In this document: positions 1 through 7,757 of the stretch, piece by piece
How the letters are laid out: each line of letters begins with the position of its first letter
Position numbering within the stretch: the stretch's first letter is position 1
From: JBGSWL01 sp041752455
GTDB lineage: Bacteria > Pseudomonadota > Alphaproteobacteria > Rhizobiales > Rhizobiaceae
NCBI GenBank assembly: GCA_041752455.1
Contig: JBGSWL010000157.1
Coordinates: forward strand, 1 to 30,829
DNA: 30,829 bases
Direction of reading: 5' to 3'
Translations under genes and position numbers: made by a program
Notes under the pieces: model-generated
The model's input: the letters and a program-made list of their open reading frames with translations, nothing else
Databases searched by the model: none
What the model was told of the DNA's origin: nothing

Positions 1-47
1 TTCAAGGGCTCGGTCGGGGACTCGCGACGTTTGATCGAGTTGCTCAT
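1..47 (-). CDS. cobT: Cobaltochelatase subunit CobT, N-terminal fragment
   Basis: Only the first 15 codons are in the window; the gene continues past its left edge. An ATG at 47 is preceded by a good GGAGG ribosome binding site, and the peptide begins MSNSIKRRESPTEPL. The TEPL segment resembles the 'TEPFRRAL' found near the start of rhizobial CobT proteins. CobT is the large partner of CobS in the aerobic CobNST cobaltochelatase that inserts cobalt into hydrogenobyrinate a,c-diamide, and cobT normally follows cobS directly, as here (25 bp gap). The call rests mainly on gene order plus this short match. Confidence 0.7.
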   Translation of the reverse strand, partial: MSNSIKRRESPTEPL

Positions 48-72
48 GAGGCCAGCCTCCGCCCCCGGCTTC

Positions 73-1059
73 TCAGCTCAACGCCACGTTGGCGGCGCTT
101 TCGGGGAGTTCCTCGCCAAAGCAGCGCTGGTAGAACTCGGCAACGAGTGCCCGCTCCAGATCATCGCACTTGTTGAGGAAGGTCAGCCGGAACGACATGC
201 CGATATCGCCGAAGATCTGGGCGTTCTCGGCCCATGTGATGACGGTACGCGGGCTCATTACGGTCGAGAGATCCCCGTTGATGAAGGCCTGACGGGTGAG
301 ATCGGCAAGCCGGACCATCTGGTTGACGGTCTGCCGGCCTTCCTTGGTCTGGAACGGCTTTGCCTTGGCGAGAACGATCTCGACCTCGTTGTCGTGCGGC
401 AGATAATTCAGCGTGGTGACGATCGACCAACGGTCCATCTGCGCCTGATTGATCTGCTGGGTGCCATGATAAAGGCCGGTGGTATCGCCGAGGCCGACCG
501 TGTTGGCGGTGGCAAAGAGCCGGAAGGCCGGGTGCGGCCGGATGACTCGGCTCTGGTCAAGCAGGGTCAGGCGGCCCGATGATTCCAGCACGCGCTGGAT
601 GACGAACATAACGTCCGGGCGACCGGCGTCGTATTCGTCGAACACAAGCGCGACATTGTGCTGGTAGGCCCAAGGCAGGATGCCGTCACGGAACTCGGTG
701 ACCTGCATGCCTTCGCGCACGACGATCGCATCCTTGCCGACCAGATCGATACGGCTGACATGGCTGTCGAGATTGACGCGCACGCACGGCCAGTTCAGGC
801 GCGCTGCAACCTGCTCGATATGCGTCGACTTGCCGGTGCCGTGGTAGCCCGAAACCATGACACGGCGGTTGTGGGCAAAGCCTGCAAGGATCGCCAGTGT
901 GGTGTTGCGATCAAAAAGGTAGTCCGGATCAAGCTCCGGGACATGGGTGTTGGCGACCGAAAAGGCCGGCACCTGCATGTCGATGTCGATGCCGAAGGTC
1001 TTGCGCACATCGACACGGGTGTCCGGAAGGTCGATGATGTCGAGGTCGATCTTGTTCAT
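73..1059 (-). CDS. cobS: Cobaltochelatase subunit CobS (AAA+ ATPase)
   Basis: CobS is the MoxR-like AAA+ subunit of the ATP-dependent cobaltochelatase of aerobic vitamin B12 synthesis; it forms a chaperone-like ring with CobT that drives cobalt insertion by CobN. The 328-residue protein has a Walker A GYHGTGKST at about residues 71-79 and Walker B LVFDEYD at about 138-144. The following VMFVIQRVLESSG and the FATANTVGLGD sensor-1 region are nearly invariant in CobS. An in-frame ATG nine codons upstream (1086) exists, but the ATG at 1059 has an AGGA ribosome binding site and gives the usual MNKIDLDI start. It lies between the J-domain gene (51 bp upstream) and cobT, all on one strand, so a common transcript is likely. 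Confidence 0.96.
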   Translation of the reverse strand: MNKIDLDIIDLPDTRVDVRKTFGIDIDMQVPAFSVANTHVPELDPDYLFDRNTTLAILAGFAHNRRVMVSGYHGTGKSTHIEQVAARLNWPCVRVNLDSHVSRIDLVGKDAIVVREGMQVTEFRDGILPWAYQHNVALVFDEYDAGRPDVMFVIQRVLESSGRLTLLDQSRVIRPHPAFRLFATANTVGLGDTTGLYHGTQQINQAQMDRWSIVTTLNYLPHDNEVEIVLAKAKPFQTKEGRQTVNQMVRLADLTRQAFINGDLSTVMSPRTVITWAENAQIFGDIGMSFRLTFLNKCDDLERALVAEFYQRCFGEELPESAANVALS

Positions 1060-1110
1060 GGTGTTTTCCTGCGGCGGGGCGCTCATCGGGCCCGGATTTT
1101 TGTCAGGCGG

Positions 1111-1725
1111 TTAGCACATGCCCGCTGTCTTTAACAGTTGGTAGGCCTGCACGACATCGCGGAAGCGCTCCTCGGAAGTGCGGTCGCCGCCATTGGCGTC
1201 GGGGTGGTGCTTCTTCACGAGTTCCTTGTAGCGGGTCTTGATGTCATCGGAGGTCGCCTCGTCGGTCAGGCCGAGCGTGCGCATGGCCTTTGTCTCCAGC
1301 GGCTTGAGGCGGCGCACCGGCTTTGCCTGGCCAAGGCTCGCCCAGCCGCTTGGATCGCGCATGCGCATCGAACGGGCCGATCCGGACTTCATGTCGGAAA
1401 AGATCGGCGCGGCGTTGGCGGTCGGATTGGCGACGCCCATCTTCCAGGTCGGACGGTTTCCGGTCAGCGAATCCTTCTGGAACTTGGCGATGTCCTCGTC
1501 GTTCAAGCCCTGGAAGTAATTGTAGTTCTTGTTGTATTCGCGAACATGATCGACGCAGAACCAGACATAGGCTCCCTCGCGATCACGGCCGGCGGGTGCC
1601 TTGTGGGCACCGGGCAAGCCACAGCCCTCCCACTGGCAGCGGTTGCGCTCGGCTTCTTCTGCCTTGCGCTTCTTGCCGCCCGGGTTGATCCGGATTGAAT
1701 CAAAATATTTCGAATTGGTAGCCAT
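1111..1725 (-). CDS. J-domain (DnaJ-like) protein with N-terminal Cys-rich domain
   Basis: A 204-residue protein with its J domain at the C terminus (about residues 148-200). The HPD tripeptide that stimulates Hsp70 ATPase is at 174-176. It lacks the Gly/Phe linker, zinc-finger repeats and substrate-binding domain of true DnaJ, so it is a specialised co-chaperone. The N-terminal half contains C30, C35, C57 and H60 in a CX4C...CX2H arrangement that could bind zinc, followed by a conserved-looking tyrosine/asparagine-rich stretch (YNKNYNYFQGL, 64-74). This architecture is common next to cobS in Rhizobiales. An upstream extension of the frame to 1920 overlaps bolA and is unlikely; ATG 1725 gives MATNSKYFDSIRI. 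Its DnaK partner and client are not shown by the sequence. Confidence 0.88.
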   Translation of the reverse strand: MATNSKYFDSIRINPGGKKRKAEEAERNRCQWEGCGLPGAHKAPAGRDREGAYVWFCVDHVREYNKNYNYFQGLNDEDIAKFQKDSLTGNRPTWKMGVANPTANAAPIFSDMKSGSARSMRMRDPSGWASLGQAKPVRRLKPLETKAMRTLGLTDEATSDDIKTRYKELVKKHHPDANGGDRTSEERFRDVVQAYQLLKTAGMC

Positions 1726-1888
1726 GGTTCTCGCGTCTTGTGTGACGTATCTTGGGGCAATGACACCCGGAAACAAGGATGGCCCGCGACGAAAGGCGAG
1801 CCATATGCTGAGCCTTGGGCCGGGCCGGAAAAAGTGACATATCGGTGTAGCGGTCGCATCGCAGCGAAGCAAGGTTAGAGGTGAAGGT

Positions 1889-2173
1889 ATGGGCCCGGTC
1901 GAAGCAATCATTCGCGACAAACTGGCTGCGGCGTTTCAGCCCGAGCGGCTCGAAGTCGTCAACGAGAGCCACATGCATGCCGGGCACCACGCCGGAATGG
2001 ATGGCACCGGCGAGACTCATTTTCGCGTCCGCATCGTGTCGCCGCAGTTTTCCGGGGTCTCGAGGCTCAACCGCCACAGGGCTGTCAACGACGCGCTGGC
2101 GGCTGAACTCGTCGACCTCGTGCACGCTCTTGCGGTTGAGCCGTCAGCGCCCGGCGAGCCGGTCGGCTGGTAA
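1889..2173 (+). CDS. bolA: BolA family protein
   Basis: A 94-residue BolA-like protein. The helix-turn region and the FRVRIVSPQFSGVSRLNRHR segment (about residues 45-64), with the HR pair of the family signature, are clear. BolA proteins work with monothiol glutaredoxins in iron-sulfur cluster or iron trafficking and some bind DNA. An H-M-H-A-G-H-H cluster at residues 28-34 includes histidines that in BolA relatives help ligand the shared cluster. AAGGT just precedes the ATG. It is divergent from the J-domain gene (163 bp between starts) and ends 12 bp from the convergent CNNM gene. Length is normal for the family. A monothiol glutaredoxin partner is not in the window; GrxC at the far end is dithiol. 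Confidence 0.92.
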   Translation: MGPVEAIIRDKLAAAFQPERLEVVNESHMHAGHHAGMDGTGETHFRVRIVSPQFSGVSRLNRHRAVNDALAAELVDLVHALAVEPSAPGEPVGW

Positions 2174-2185
2174 TCGCAGCACCAC

Positions 2186-3442
2186 TCAGACCGGGCGGAT
2201 ACGCAGCCGCTTGATGCGGTTCTTCTCGCGCTTCAGGACGATGAAGCGCTTGCCGTGAAACGTGAAGGCCTGCTTTTCAGCGGGGATCGCCTTGGCGTTG
2301 TGGATAACCAGACCGGCGACCGTATTGGCATCGTCGTCGGGCAGATCCCAGTCGAGCGCACGGTTGAGGTCACGGATCGGCACAGAGCCGTCGACCAGAA
2401 CCGAACCGTCAGCCTCGGTCGTAACGCCGGCCACTTCAATGTCGTGCTCATCGGAAATGTCGCCGATGATTTCCTCGATGATGTCTTCGAGTGTCACAAG
2501 ACCCTGCACTTCGCCATACTCGTCGATGACGATGGCCACGTGAGAATTGCGGCGCAGGAACGCGTTCAGCTGGTCGTGGACCATCGTCGTGTCCGGCACG
2601 AACCAGGGCTTTGAAGCGACCTTCAGGATGTCGACCCGCGACGGGTCATTGTCGACCGCGTGCAGCGCCCGCAGCAGGTCCTTGGCATGAACGATGCCGA
2701 CGATGTTGTCGGTATCGTTGCGCCAGATCGGCATGCGCGTGTGCGGGCTTTCAAGGATCTCGCGGACAATGACTTCCGGCGAATCATCCCCGTTGACCAT
2801 CCGCATGTTCATGCGGTGAACCATGACGTCGGAGACATCCAGTTCCTGCAGATCGAGCAAGCCTGAAAGCCGGTCGCGGTCTTCCTTGACCACCGAGCCT
2901 TCCTCGTGGAGCACCTCGACAGCGCCGCGCAATTCGTCATGGCCTGACAGGATCGACTGGTTTTCGCCAAAGCGGACGCCGAACAACCGCAGGATGCCGC
3001 GCACAACCATGTCGACGCCGCGCGCCAAGGGCGAAACGATCGCGACAAAGAGCCGGACGACCGGGACAACGAACAGGGCGAAGCGATCCGTGTAGGCGAT
3101 GGCCGTATATTTCGGCATCACCTCGGCAAATATGACGAGAAGAACCGTCATGGCGATCGTCGCATAGACCACGCCGGATTCGCCGAAGATCCCGAGCAGC
3201 AGCGATGTTGCCAGAGCCGACGACCCGACATTGACCATGTTGTTGCCGATCAGCAGCGAGCCGATCAGGCGTTCCTTGTTCTCGAGGAGTTTGCCGACCG
3301 CTGCGGCGTTGGCATTTCCATTGTTTTCAAGCTGCTTCATGCGGCCGCGCGAGACCGCCGTCAGCGCCGTTTCGGAGCCTGAAAAGAACGCCGACATGAT
3401 GATCAGCAGAATGATGATGCCGGCGGATATGAACAGTTCCAT
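2186..3442 (-). CDS. CNNM/CorC (HlyC/TlyC-like) transporter-associated membrane protein
   Basis: A 418-residue protein with the three-part layout of the CNNM/CorC family: an N-terminal DUF21 transmembrane domain (about residues 1-190, starting MELFISAGIIILLIIMSAFF with the FFSGSETAL motif), a CBS-domain pair (about 205-325, including the VIDEYGEVQGLVTLEDIIEEIIGD block split over its second repeat), and a C-terminal CorC_HlyC domain (about 338-416). Family members are linked to Mg2+/Na+ or Co2+ transport; the older label 'hemolysin' is not well supported. It sits 42 bp downstream of aroB on the same strand, so it is probably the last gene of the aroK-aroB operon, an arrangement conserved in rhizobia. 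The gene converges on bolA. Confidence 0.93.
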   Translation of the reverse strand: MELFISAGIIILLIIMSAFFSGSETALTAVSRGRMKQLENNGNANAAAVGKLLENKERLIGSLLIGNNMVNVGSSALATSLLLGIFGESGVVYATIAMTVLLVIFAEVMPKYTAIAYTDRFALFVVPVVRLFVAIVSPLARGVDMVVRGILRLFGVRFGENQSILSGHDELRGAVEVLHEEGSVVKEDRDRLSGLLDLQELDVSDVMVHRMNMRMVNGDDSPEVIVREILESPHTRMPIWRNDTDNIVGIVHAKDLLRALHAVDNDPSRVDILKVASKPWFVPDTTMVHDQLNAFLRRNSHVAIVIDEYGEVQGLVTLEDIIEEIIGDISDEHDIEVAGVTTEADGSVLVDGSVPIRDLNRALDWDLPDDDANTVAGLVIHNAKAIPAEKQAFTFHGKRFIVLKREKNRIKRLRIRPV

Positions 3443-3484
3443 GGTCGCTTTGCTCCGCGCTCCCGCGCTGGTCTGCTTGGTTGA

Positions 3485-4621
3485 TCAACGGTGTGCGACA
3501 GCCTTGATCTGATCGTCGAGAAAGGCCTGAACTTCGGACGGGGGGACGTCGCGGGCAACAAATGCCTGACCTATCCCACGGGTAAGGATGAAAGTCAGGC
3601 TTCCGCGCGCCACTTTCTTGTCTTGCGCGATGAAGCGCATCAGATCGTCAACGCCCGAAATCCTCAATCGCAATTTTGACAAATCGGTCGGCAGACCGGC
3701 AGTTTCAAGATGGTGCCGCACGCGGATCGCATCGTCCGGACTGGCCAGTTTCATCCGTGCCGAAAAGGCGTGCGCCATGACCATGCCGATGGCCACGCCC
3801 TCGCCGTGCACCAGAACGTCCGGGTCATATTCGGCGATGCCTTCCAGCGCATGGCCGAAGGTATGGCCGAGGTTGAGGAGGGCGCGATCGCCGGTCTCGC
3901 GTTCGTCGCGCGCGACAACCGCAGCTTTGGCACGGCAGGAATGGGCGATGGCGGCAACCCGGGCCGCACCGCCCGCAAACACAGCGGTTGGGTTGGCCTC
4001 GAGCCAGTCGAAAAACGCGGCATCGTCGATCAGGCCGTATTTGACGACCTCTGCATAACCGGCGCGAAATTCGCGCGGGCTCAGCGTGTCGAGCACATCG
4101 GTATCGGCAATGACCAGCACTGGCTGGTGGAATGCGCCGACGAGGTTCTTGCCATGGGGCGAGTTGATCCCGGTCTTGCCGCCAACGGAGGAATCCACCT
4201 GCGCCAGAAGTGTCGTCGGGATCTGGACAAAGTCCATGCCGCGCCGGACCACCGAAGCGGCAAATCCGGCAAGATCGCCGATGACACCGCCGCCGAAAGC
4301 GATCACCAGATCATTGCGCTCCAGTCTGGCGGCAATGATGCCTTCGATGGCGGTCTCCAGGAACCCGTAGCTCTTGGTCTTTTCACCGGCCGGCAGGATG
4401 ATCTCTGCGGCTTGTTTTCCCGCCGCCGAAAGGCTGGCACGCAGCGATGGCAGGTGCAGCGCTGCAACGGTCTCGTCGGTGATGATGGCCAACCGTGCAT
4501 TCGGGCGCAGTGCGTCGATCATGGCACCCGCCTTGGCAATCAGGCCCGGCCCGATGTGAATGTCATAGGACCGGTCGGCAAGGTTGACGCGGACGGTTTG
4601 GCTGCTGACCGGTTCAGACAT
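3485..4621 (-). CDS. aroB: 3-dehydroquinate synthase
   Basis: AroB converts DAHP to 3-dehydroquinate, the second step of the shikimate pathway, using NAD+ and a divalent metal. The 378-residue length is normal. Visible motifs are the NAD-binding GGGVIGDLAGF (110-120), QVDSSVGGKTGIN (141-153), AEVVKYGLI (190-198) with metal ligand E191, the LGHTFGHALE histidines (251-260) and VHGEGVAIG with H272. The ATG at 4621 is used because it starts the conserved domain; a longer open frame would lie inside aroK. It overlaps the aroK stop by 8 bp, which suggests translational coupling of two steps of one pathway. Confidence 0.97.
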   Translation of the reverse strand: MSEPVSSQTVRVNLADRSYDIHIGPGLIAKAGAMIDALRPNARLAIITDETVAALHLPSLRASLSAAGKQAAEIILPAGEKTKSYGFLETAIEGIIAARLERNDLVIAFGGGVIGDLAGFAASVVRRGMDFVQIPTTLLAQVDSSVGGKTGINSPHGKNLVGAFHQPVLVIADTDVLDTLSPREFRAGYAEVVKYGLIDDAAFFDWLEANPTAVFAGGAARVAAIAHSCRAKAAVVARDERETGDRALLNLGHTFGHALEGIAEYDPDVLVHGEGVAIGMVMAHAFSARMKLASPDDAIRVRHHLETAGLPTDLSKLRLRISGVDDLMRFIAQDKKVARGSLTFILTRGIGQAFVARDVPPSEVQAFLDDQIKAVAHR

Positions 4622-5231
4622 TGTCGGCGGATCCTTCTGGCGGGGTCTCTCCGCTGGCGAGATGGCTGCGCAAGGCATCGATGATGGACTGCGCCATGGC
4701 ATCCTTGGTGATGTCGCGCGATTCGACCCGCACGTCTGCTTCGGCGTAGACCGGGTAGCGCACATCCATCAACGCCTGCATGACAGCGCGCGGGTCTTCG
4801 TTGCGTAGAAGCGGCCGGGTCGGTTTTTTCAGGACACGCGACATCAGGAGGTCGAGGCTGGCGCTCAACCAGACCGAGACACCGCGCTGCTTGACGGCGT
4901 GACGGGTCGCTTCATTCATGAACGCACCGCCACCCGTTGCAATCACCTGGCGTCCGCCGGTCAACAGCCGCGCAACGACGCTGGCTTCGAGCCTGCGGAA
5001 CTCCGGCTCGCCGAAGGCCGCAAATATCTCCGCCACGGTCATGTTGGCTGCTTTTTCGATTTCGTGATCGGCATCGACGAAGGGAAGAGCCAGACGGCCG
5101 GCGAGCTTTCGGCCGACGGCGGTTTTGCCCGCTCCCATCAGGCCGACAAGCACAATGGGCCGATCGCCGAGGCCTTGAGAAATATCCTCGTCGCCACAGG
5201 TCCCGATTGTGCCGGTCTCATGGTTCGCCAT
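4614..5231 (-). CDS. aroK: Shikimate kinase
   Basis: AroK phosphorylates shikimate at the 3-hydroxyl with ATP. The 205-residue protein carries the P-loop GLMGAGKT at residues 30-37, a DADHEIE shikimate-binding segment near 53-59, the GGGAF motif near 101-105 and the lid region with RPLLR. It has about 25 extra N-terminal residues before the kinase core, common in rhizobial AroK. The alternative, a gluconate kinase, is excluded by these motifs and by coupling to aroB. It is first in the aroK-aroB-CNNM operon and is divergent from a small membrane protein gene, with a 119-bp shared upstream region in which I see no convincing promoter for aroK. Confidence 0.96.
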   Translation of the reverse strand: MANHETGTIGTCGDEDISQGLGDRPIVLVGLMGAGKTAVGRKLAGRLALPFVDADHEIEKAANMTVAEIFAAFGEPEFRRLEASVVARLLTGGRQVIATGGGAFMNEATRHAVKQRGVSVWLSASLDLLMSRVLKKPTRPLLRNEDPRAVMQALMDVRYPVYAEADVRVESRDITKDAMAQSIIDALRSHLASGETPPEGSADNV

Positions 5232-5350
5232 AGCCGCTTAGCGCATGAAGCCGCCTTTGCTGTCAAGGATCGGCAGACCCGATCCCTGGCCGTGACGACT
5301 TGATTTACGTAGCGGAAATTGTGCATTGTTGACCTGGAAGGTTCTGTTTG

Positions 5351-5542
5351 ATGCCCAGCCTGATCAGGTTTCTTGTCTTTCTAGGCGTTCTTGCCGGGCT
5401 TGCCTACGGCGGGATGTTTGCGCTTGTGACCATGGTCGAGCCGCAAACGCGCGAGATGACCATTCGCGTGCCAACCGAGCGCTTGACGCTTGGCGAACCG
5501 ATAGCGCCGGCGTCGACCGGATCGGTGCCCGCAGCGCAGTAG
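5351..5542 (+). CDS. Small single-pass membrane protein, function unknown
   Basis: A 63-residue protein. Residues 3-28 (LIRFLVFLGVLAGLAYGGMFALV) form one strong hydrophobic segment, followed by a polar tail with the conserved-looking VEPQTREMTIRVP stretch and a Pro/Ala-rich end. GGAAGG lies 9 bases before the ATG; an in-frame TTG one codon upstream is less likely. It is divergent from aroK and precedes xerD by 19-49 bp depending on the xerD start, so the two may be co-transcribed. Homologous small proteins occur at this position in rhizobia and are sometimes labelled histidine kinase, which nothing in the sequence supports. Likely an inner-membrane protein with the tail in the periplasm; the orientation is inferred. 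Confidence 0.75.
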   Translation: MPSLIRFLVFLGVLAGLAYGGMFALVTMVEPQTREMTIRVPTERLTLGEPIAPASTGSVPAAQ

Positions 5543-5591
5543 TCAGGGGTTCATTTTCCAAGTGGTAACCCGCCCGGGCTATGGTGCGGGC

Positions 5592-6512
5592 ATGATCGAC
5601 GCATTTCTTGACATGATGAGTGCGGAACGGGGCGCTGCGGCCAACACGCTCGCCGCATATCGACGCGACCTTGAAGAAGCGGCGCGTTTCGTGCGGTTGC
5701 GCTTCGAGGCCAGAATCGAGACGGCGGATACGGCGGCGCTGTCGGCCTATCTGCTTGATCTGGCGGACGCCGGGATGGCGGCCTCCTCGCAGGCGCGCAA
5801 GCTTTCTGCTTTGCGGCAATATTATCGCTTTTTGTTCTCGGAAGGCGTACGCAGCGATGATCCGACCGGGCGCCTGAAATCGCCACGCAAGGCGATGCGT
5901 CTGCCCGCACATATGGGCGAAGACATCGTGCTCCGCCTCATGGAGAGCGCGCGCATCGAGGCAGACGGCGCTGACACGGCAAGTCCGGCCGGACGCAGGG
6001 CGCTGCGGGTGCGGGCGGTGGCGGAACTTCTTTATGCGACGGGGCTTCGCATCAGCGAACTTTGCCTGTTGCCGAAAAGCGCGGTGCTGCGCCCCGAGCC
6101 CTGGTTCACGGTCCGGGGCAAAGGCGGGAAGGATCGGCTGGTGCCGCTGGCCGATGTCGCAAGGGAGGCTGCGGTCCGGTATCTGGATGCCACGTCGAAC
6201 CTTCCGGGTTTCCATGGCTGTCCGTATCTCTTTGCAGACGAGGCGTTCAGCGGCCCGGTCGCAAGGCAGGTCGTTGCGCGGGATCTGAAGGATCTCGGTT
6301 GCCGCGCAGGCATTGCCGCCGACCGGTTGTCACCGCACAAGTTGCGGCATGCCTTTGCAACGCATCTGCTGCAGAACGGCGCGGACCTGCGGGTCGTGCA
6401 GCAACTGCTTGGCCATGCGGATATTTCGACGACACAAATCTACACCCATGTGCTCGATGAGCGGCTTCGCGATCTGGTTGTGCGACACCATCCGCTTGCA
6501 CGCGCGAGCTAG
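5592..6512 (+). CDS. xerD: Tyrosine recombinase XerD
   Basis: XerD, with XerC, resolves chromosome dimers at dif. The N-terminal SAM-like core-binding domain (about residues 1-90) holds MMSAERGAAANTL, typical of XerD. The catalytic domain has R153 in ATGLRISEL, the beta-hairpin lysine in GKGGKDRLVP (177-184), H249 and R252 in HKLRHAFATHLL, H275 in LLGHADISTTQIYTH, and nucleophile Y284. The full catalytic set and chromosomal context, with no nearby integrase cargo, argue for the housekeeping XerD rather than a phage integrase. The start is uncertain: a GTG at 5562 would add ten residues, and neither start has a strong ribosome binding site. Confidence 0.93.
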   Translation: MIDAFLDMMSAERGAAANTLAAYRRDLEEAARFVRLRFEARIETADTAALSAYLLDLADAGMAASSQARKLSALRQYYRFLFSEGVRSDDPTGRLKSPRKAMRLPAHMGEDIVLRLMESARIEADGADTASPAGRRALRVRAVAELLYATGLRISELCLLPKSAVLRPEPWFTVRGKGGKDRLVPLADVAREAAVRYLDATSNLPGFHGCPYLFADEAFSGPVARQVVARDLKDLGCRAGIAADRLSPHKLRHAFATHLLQNGADLRVVQQLLGHADISTTQIYTHVLDERLRDLVVRHHPLARAS

Positions 6513-6647
6513 GCGCACGGCCTTGACACGGGCTCCGATTGTCGCCACCTGCAGGCCGATAAACGTGCGACACGATGTTCCAAGCGGCATCGTCTGCAAC
6601 GCACCGTGATTGGCGCAAGGCGCATCATGCGGGGGTCTGCCACTACC

Positions 6648-7604
6648 ATGTACAGCTATCTGGAATTCGAAAAGCCGATCGCCGATCTCGAAGGACAGAT
6701 CCTCGAATTGAAGAAGCTGGCCGACAGCGGCGACGGGGCGGTGGATGTTGCCGACGAAATCGCCCGGCTGGAAAAGCGCTCCGACGAGGCGCTGGTCGAA
6801 GTCTGGCGAAAGCTGACGCCGTGGCAGAAGGCACAGGTCGCCCGCCATCCGGACAGGCCGCATTGCAAGGACTATATCGAGGCGCTGTTCACCGAGTTCA
6901 CGCCGCTGGCCGGTGACCGCAATTTTGCCGAGGACCATGCGATCATGGCCGGCTTTGCCCGCTACCACGGGACACCGGTTGCCGTGATCGGTCAGGAAAA
7001 GGGCGCCGATACCAAGTCGCGCCTGAAGCACAATTTCGGCATGGCCCGGCCCGAAGGCTATCGCAAGGCCGTGCGGATCATGGAACTTGCCGATCGTTTC
7101 GGCCTGCCGGTGATCACGCTGGTCGATACCGCCGGCGCTTATCCCGGCATTGGCGCCGAGGAGCGCGGACAGGCTGAAGCCATCGCCCGGTCCACCGAAA
7201 AGTGCCTCAATCTCGGCGTTCCGCTGATCTCGCTGATCATTGGTGAGGGCGGTTCGGGCGGGGCGATTGCCATCGCCACGGCCAACAAGGTCTACATGCT
7301 GGAACATGCGATCTATTCCGTGATCTCGCCGGAAGCCGGTGCTTCGATCCTGTGGCGCGACAGCGCGCGCGCCCGCGACGTTGCGACCGCCATGAAGATC
7401 ACGGCGCAGGATCTCCTCGATCTCAAGATCATCGACGGGATCGTTCCCGAACCGCTTGGCGGCGCCCATCGTGACCGTGATGCGGTGATGGCGGAAGCCG
7501 ATGTTTATCTGGGCAAGGCGATGAAGTCGCTCTCCGGCAAGGACCCTGCCACGTTGCGCCAGATCCGGCGCGAGAAGTTTCTGGCCATCGGGCGCAGTCT
7601 CTAG
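6648..7604 (+). CDS. accA: Acetyl-CoA carboxylase carboxyltransferase subunit alpha
   Basis: AccA with AccD transfers the carboxyl group from carboxybiotin to acetyl-CoA, giving malonyl-CoA for fatty acid synthesis. The 318-residue length and the start MYSYLEFEKPIADLEGQ match the family; an in-frame ATG at 6606 would add 14 non-conserved residues. Visible blocks are RNFAEDHAIMAGFARYHG, GMARPEGYRKAVRIMELADRF, VDTAGAYPGIGAEERGQ and IGEGGSGGAIAI, the carboxyltransferase oxyanion-hole and CoA-binding regions. The 135-bp region after xerD contains TTGACA at 6533-6538 without a good -10 hexamer, and a TGTCGC/GCGACA inverted repeat, so accA may have its own promoter. Confidence 0.97.
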   Translation: MYSYLEFEKPIADLEGQILELKKLADSGDGAVDVADEIARLEKRSDEALVEVWRKLTPWQKAQVARHPDRPHCKDYIEALFTEFTPLAGDRNFAEDHAIMAGFARYHGTPVAVIGQEKGADTKSRLKHNFGMARPEGYRKAVRIMELADRFGLPVITLVDTAGAYPGIGAEERGQAEAIARSTEKCLNLGVPLISLIIGEGGSGGAIAIATANKVYMLEHAIYSVISPEAGASILWRDSARARDVATAMKITAQDLLDLKIIDGIVPEPLGGAHRDRDAVMAEADVYLGKAMKSLSGKDPATLRQIRREKFLAIGRSL

Positions 7605-7686
7605 GGCCCGCAAGCCGCATTTCAGCCGCATTCACCGTCATTTTCGGCGAGCGGATGACATTTGCGTGAGCCCTTGCCGCGAAACC

Positions 7687-7713
7687 TTGCGTCAACGAAA
7701 CGTCAACTATACT
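7687..7713 (+). promoter_or_regulatory. Promoter candidate for the YafK-like lipoprotein gene
   Basis: TTGCGT (7687-7692) and TATACT (7708-7713) are separated by 15 bp, shorter than the ideal 17. A direct repeat CGTCAAC occurs at 7690-7696 and 7701-7707, one helical turn apart (11 bp), covering the -35 and spacer. A start of transcription near 7720 would rule out translation from the upstream ATG at 7719 except as a leaderless message, and so supports the ATG at 7758. Confidence 0.45.
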
Positions 7714-7757
7714 CGCCGATGACCAAGACGATAATGACGAGCAGATCATCAGGTTCC

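Noticed and set aside
5592..6512. The tyrosine recombinase as the integrase of a mobile element
   Set aside because: Sequence blocks and gene context match housekeeping XerD; no cargo, att repeats or excisionase are nearby.
6330..7631. A 433-codon minus-strand frame antisense to accA
   Set aside because: accA is full length and conserved on the plus strand; the antisense peptide is low-complexity in the way shadow frames are.
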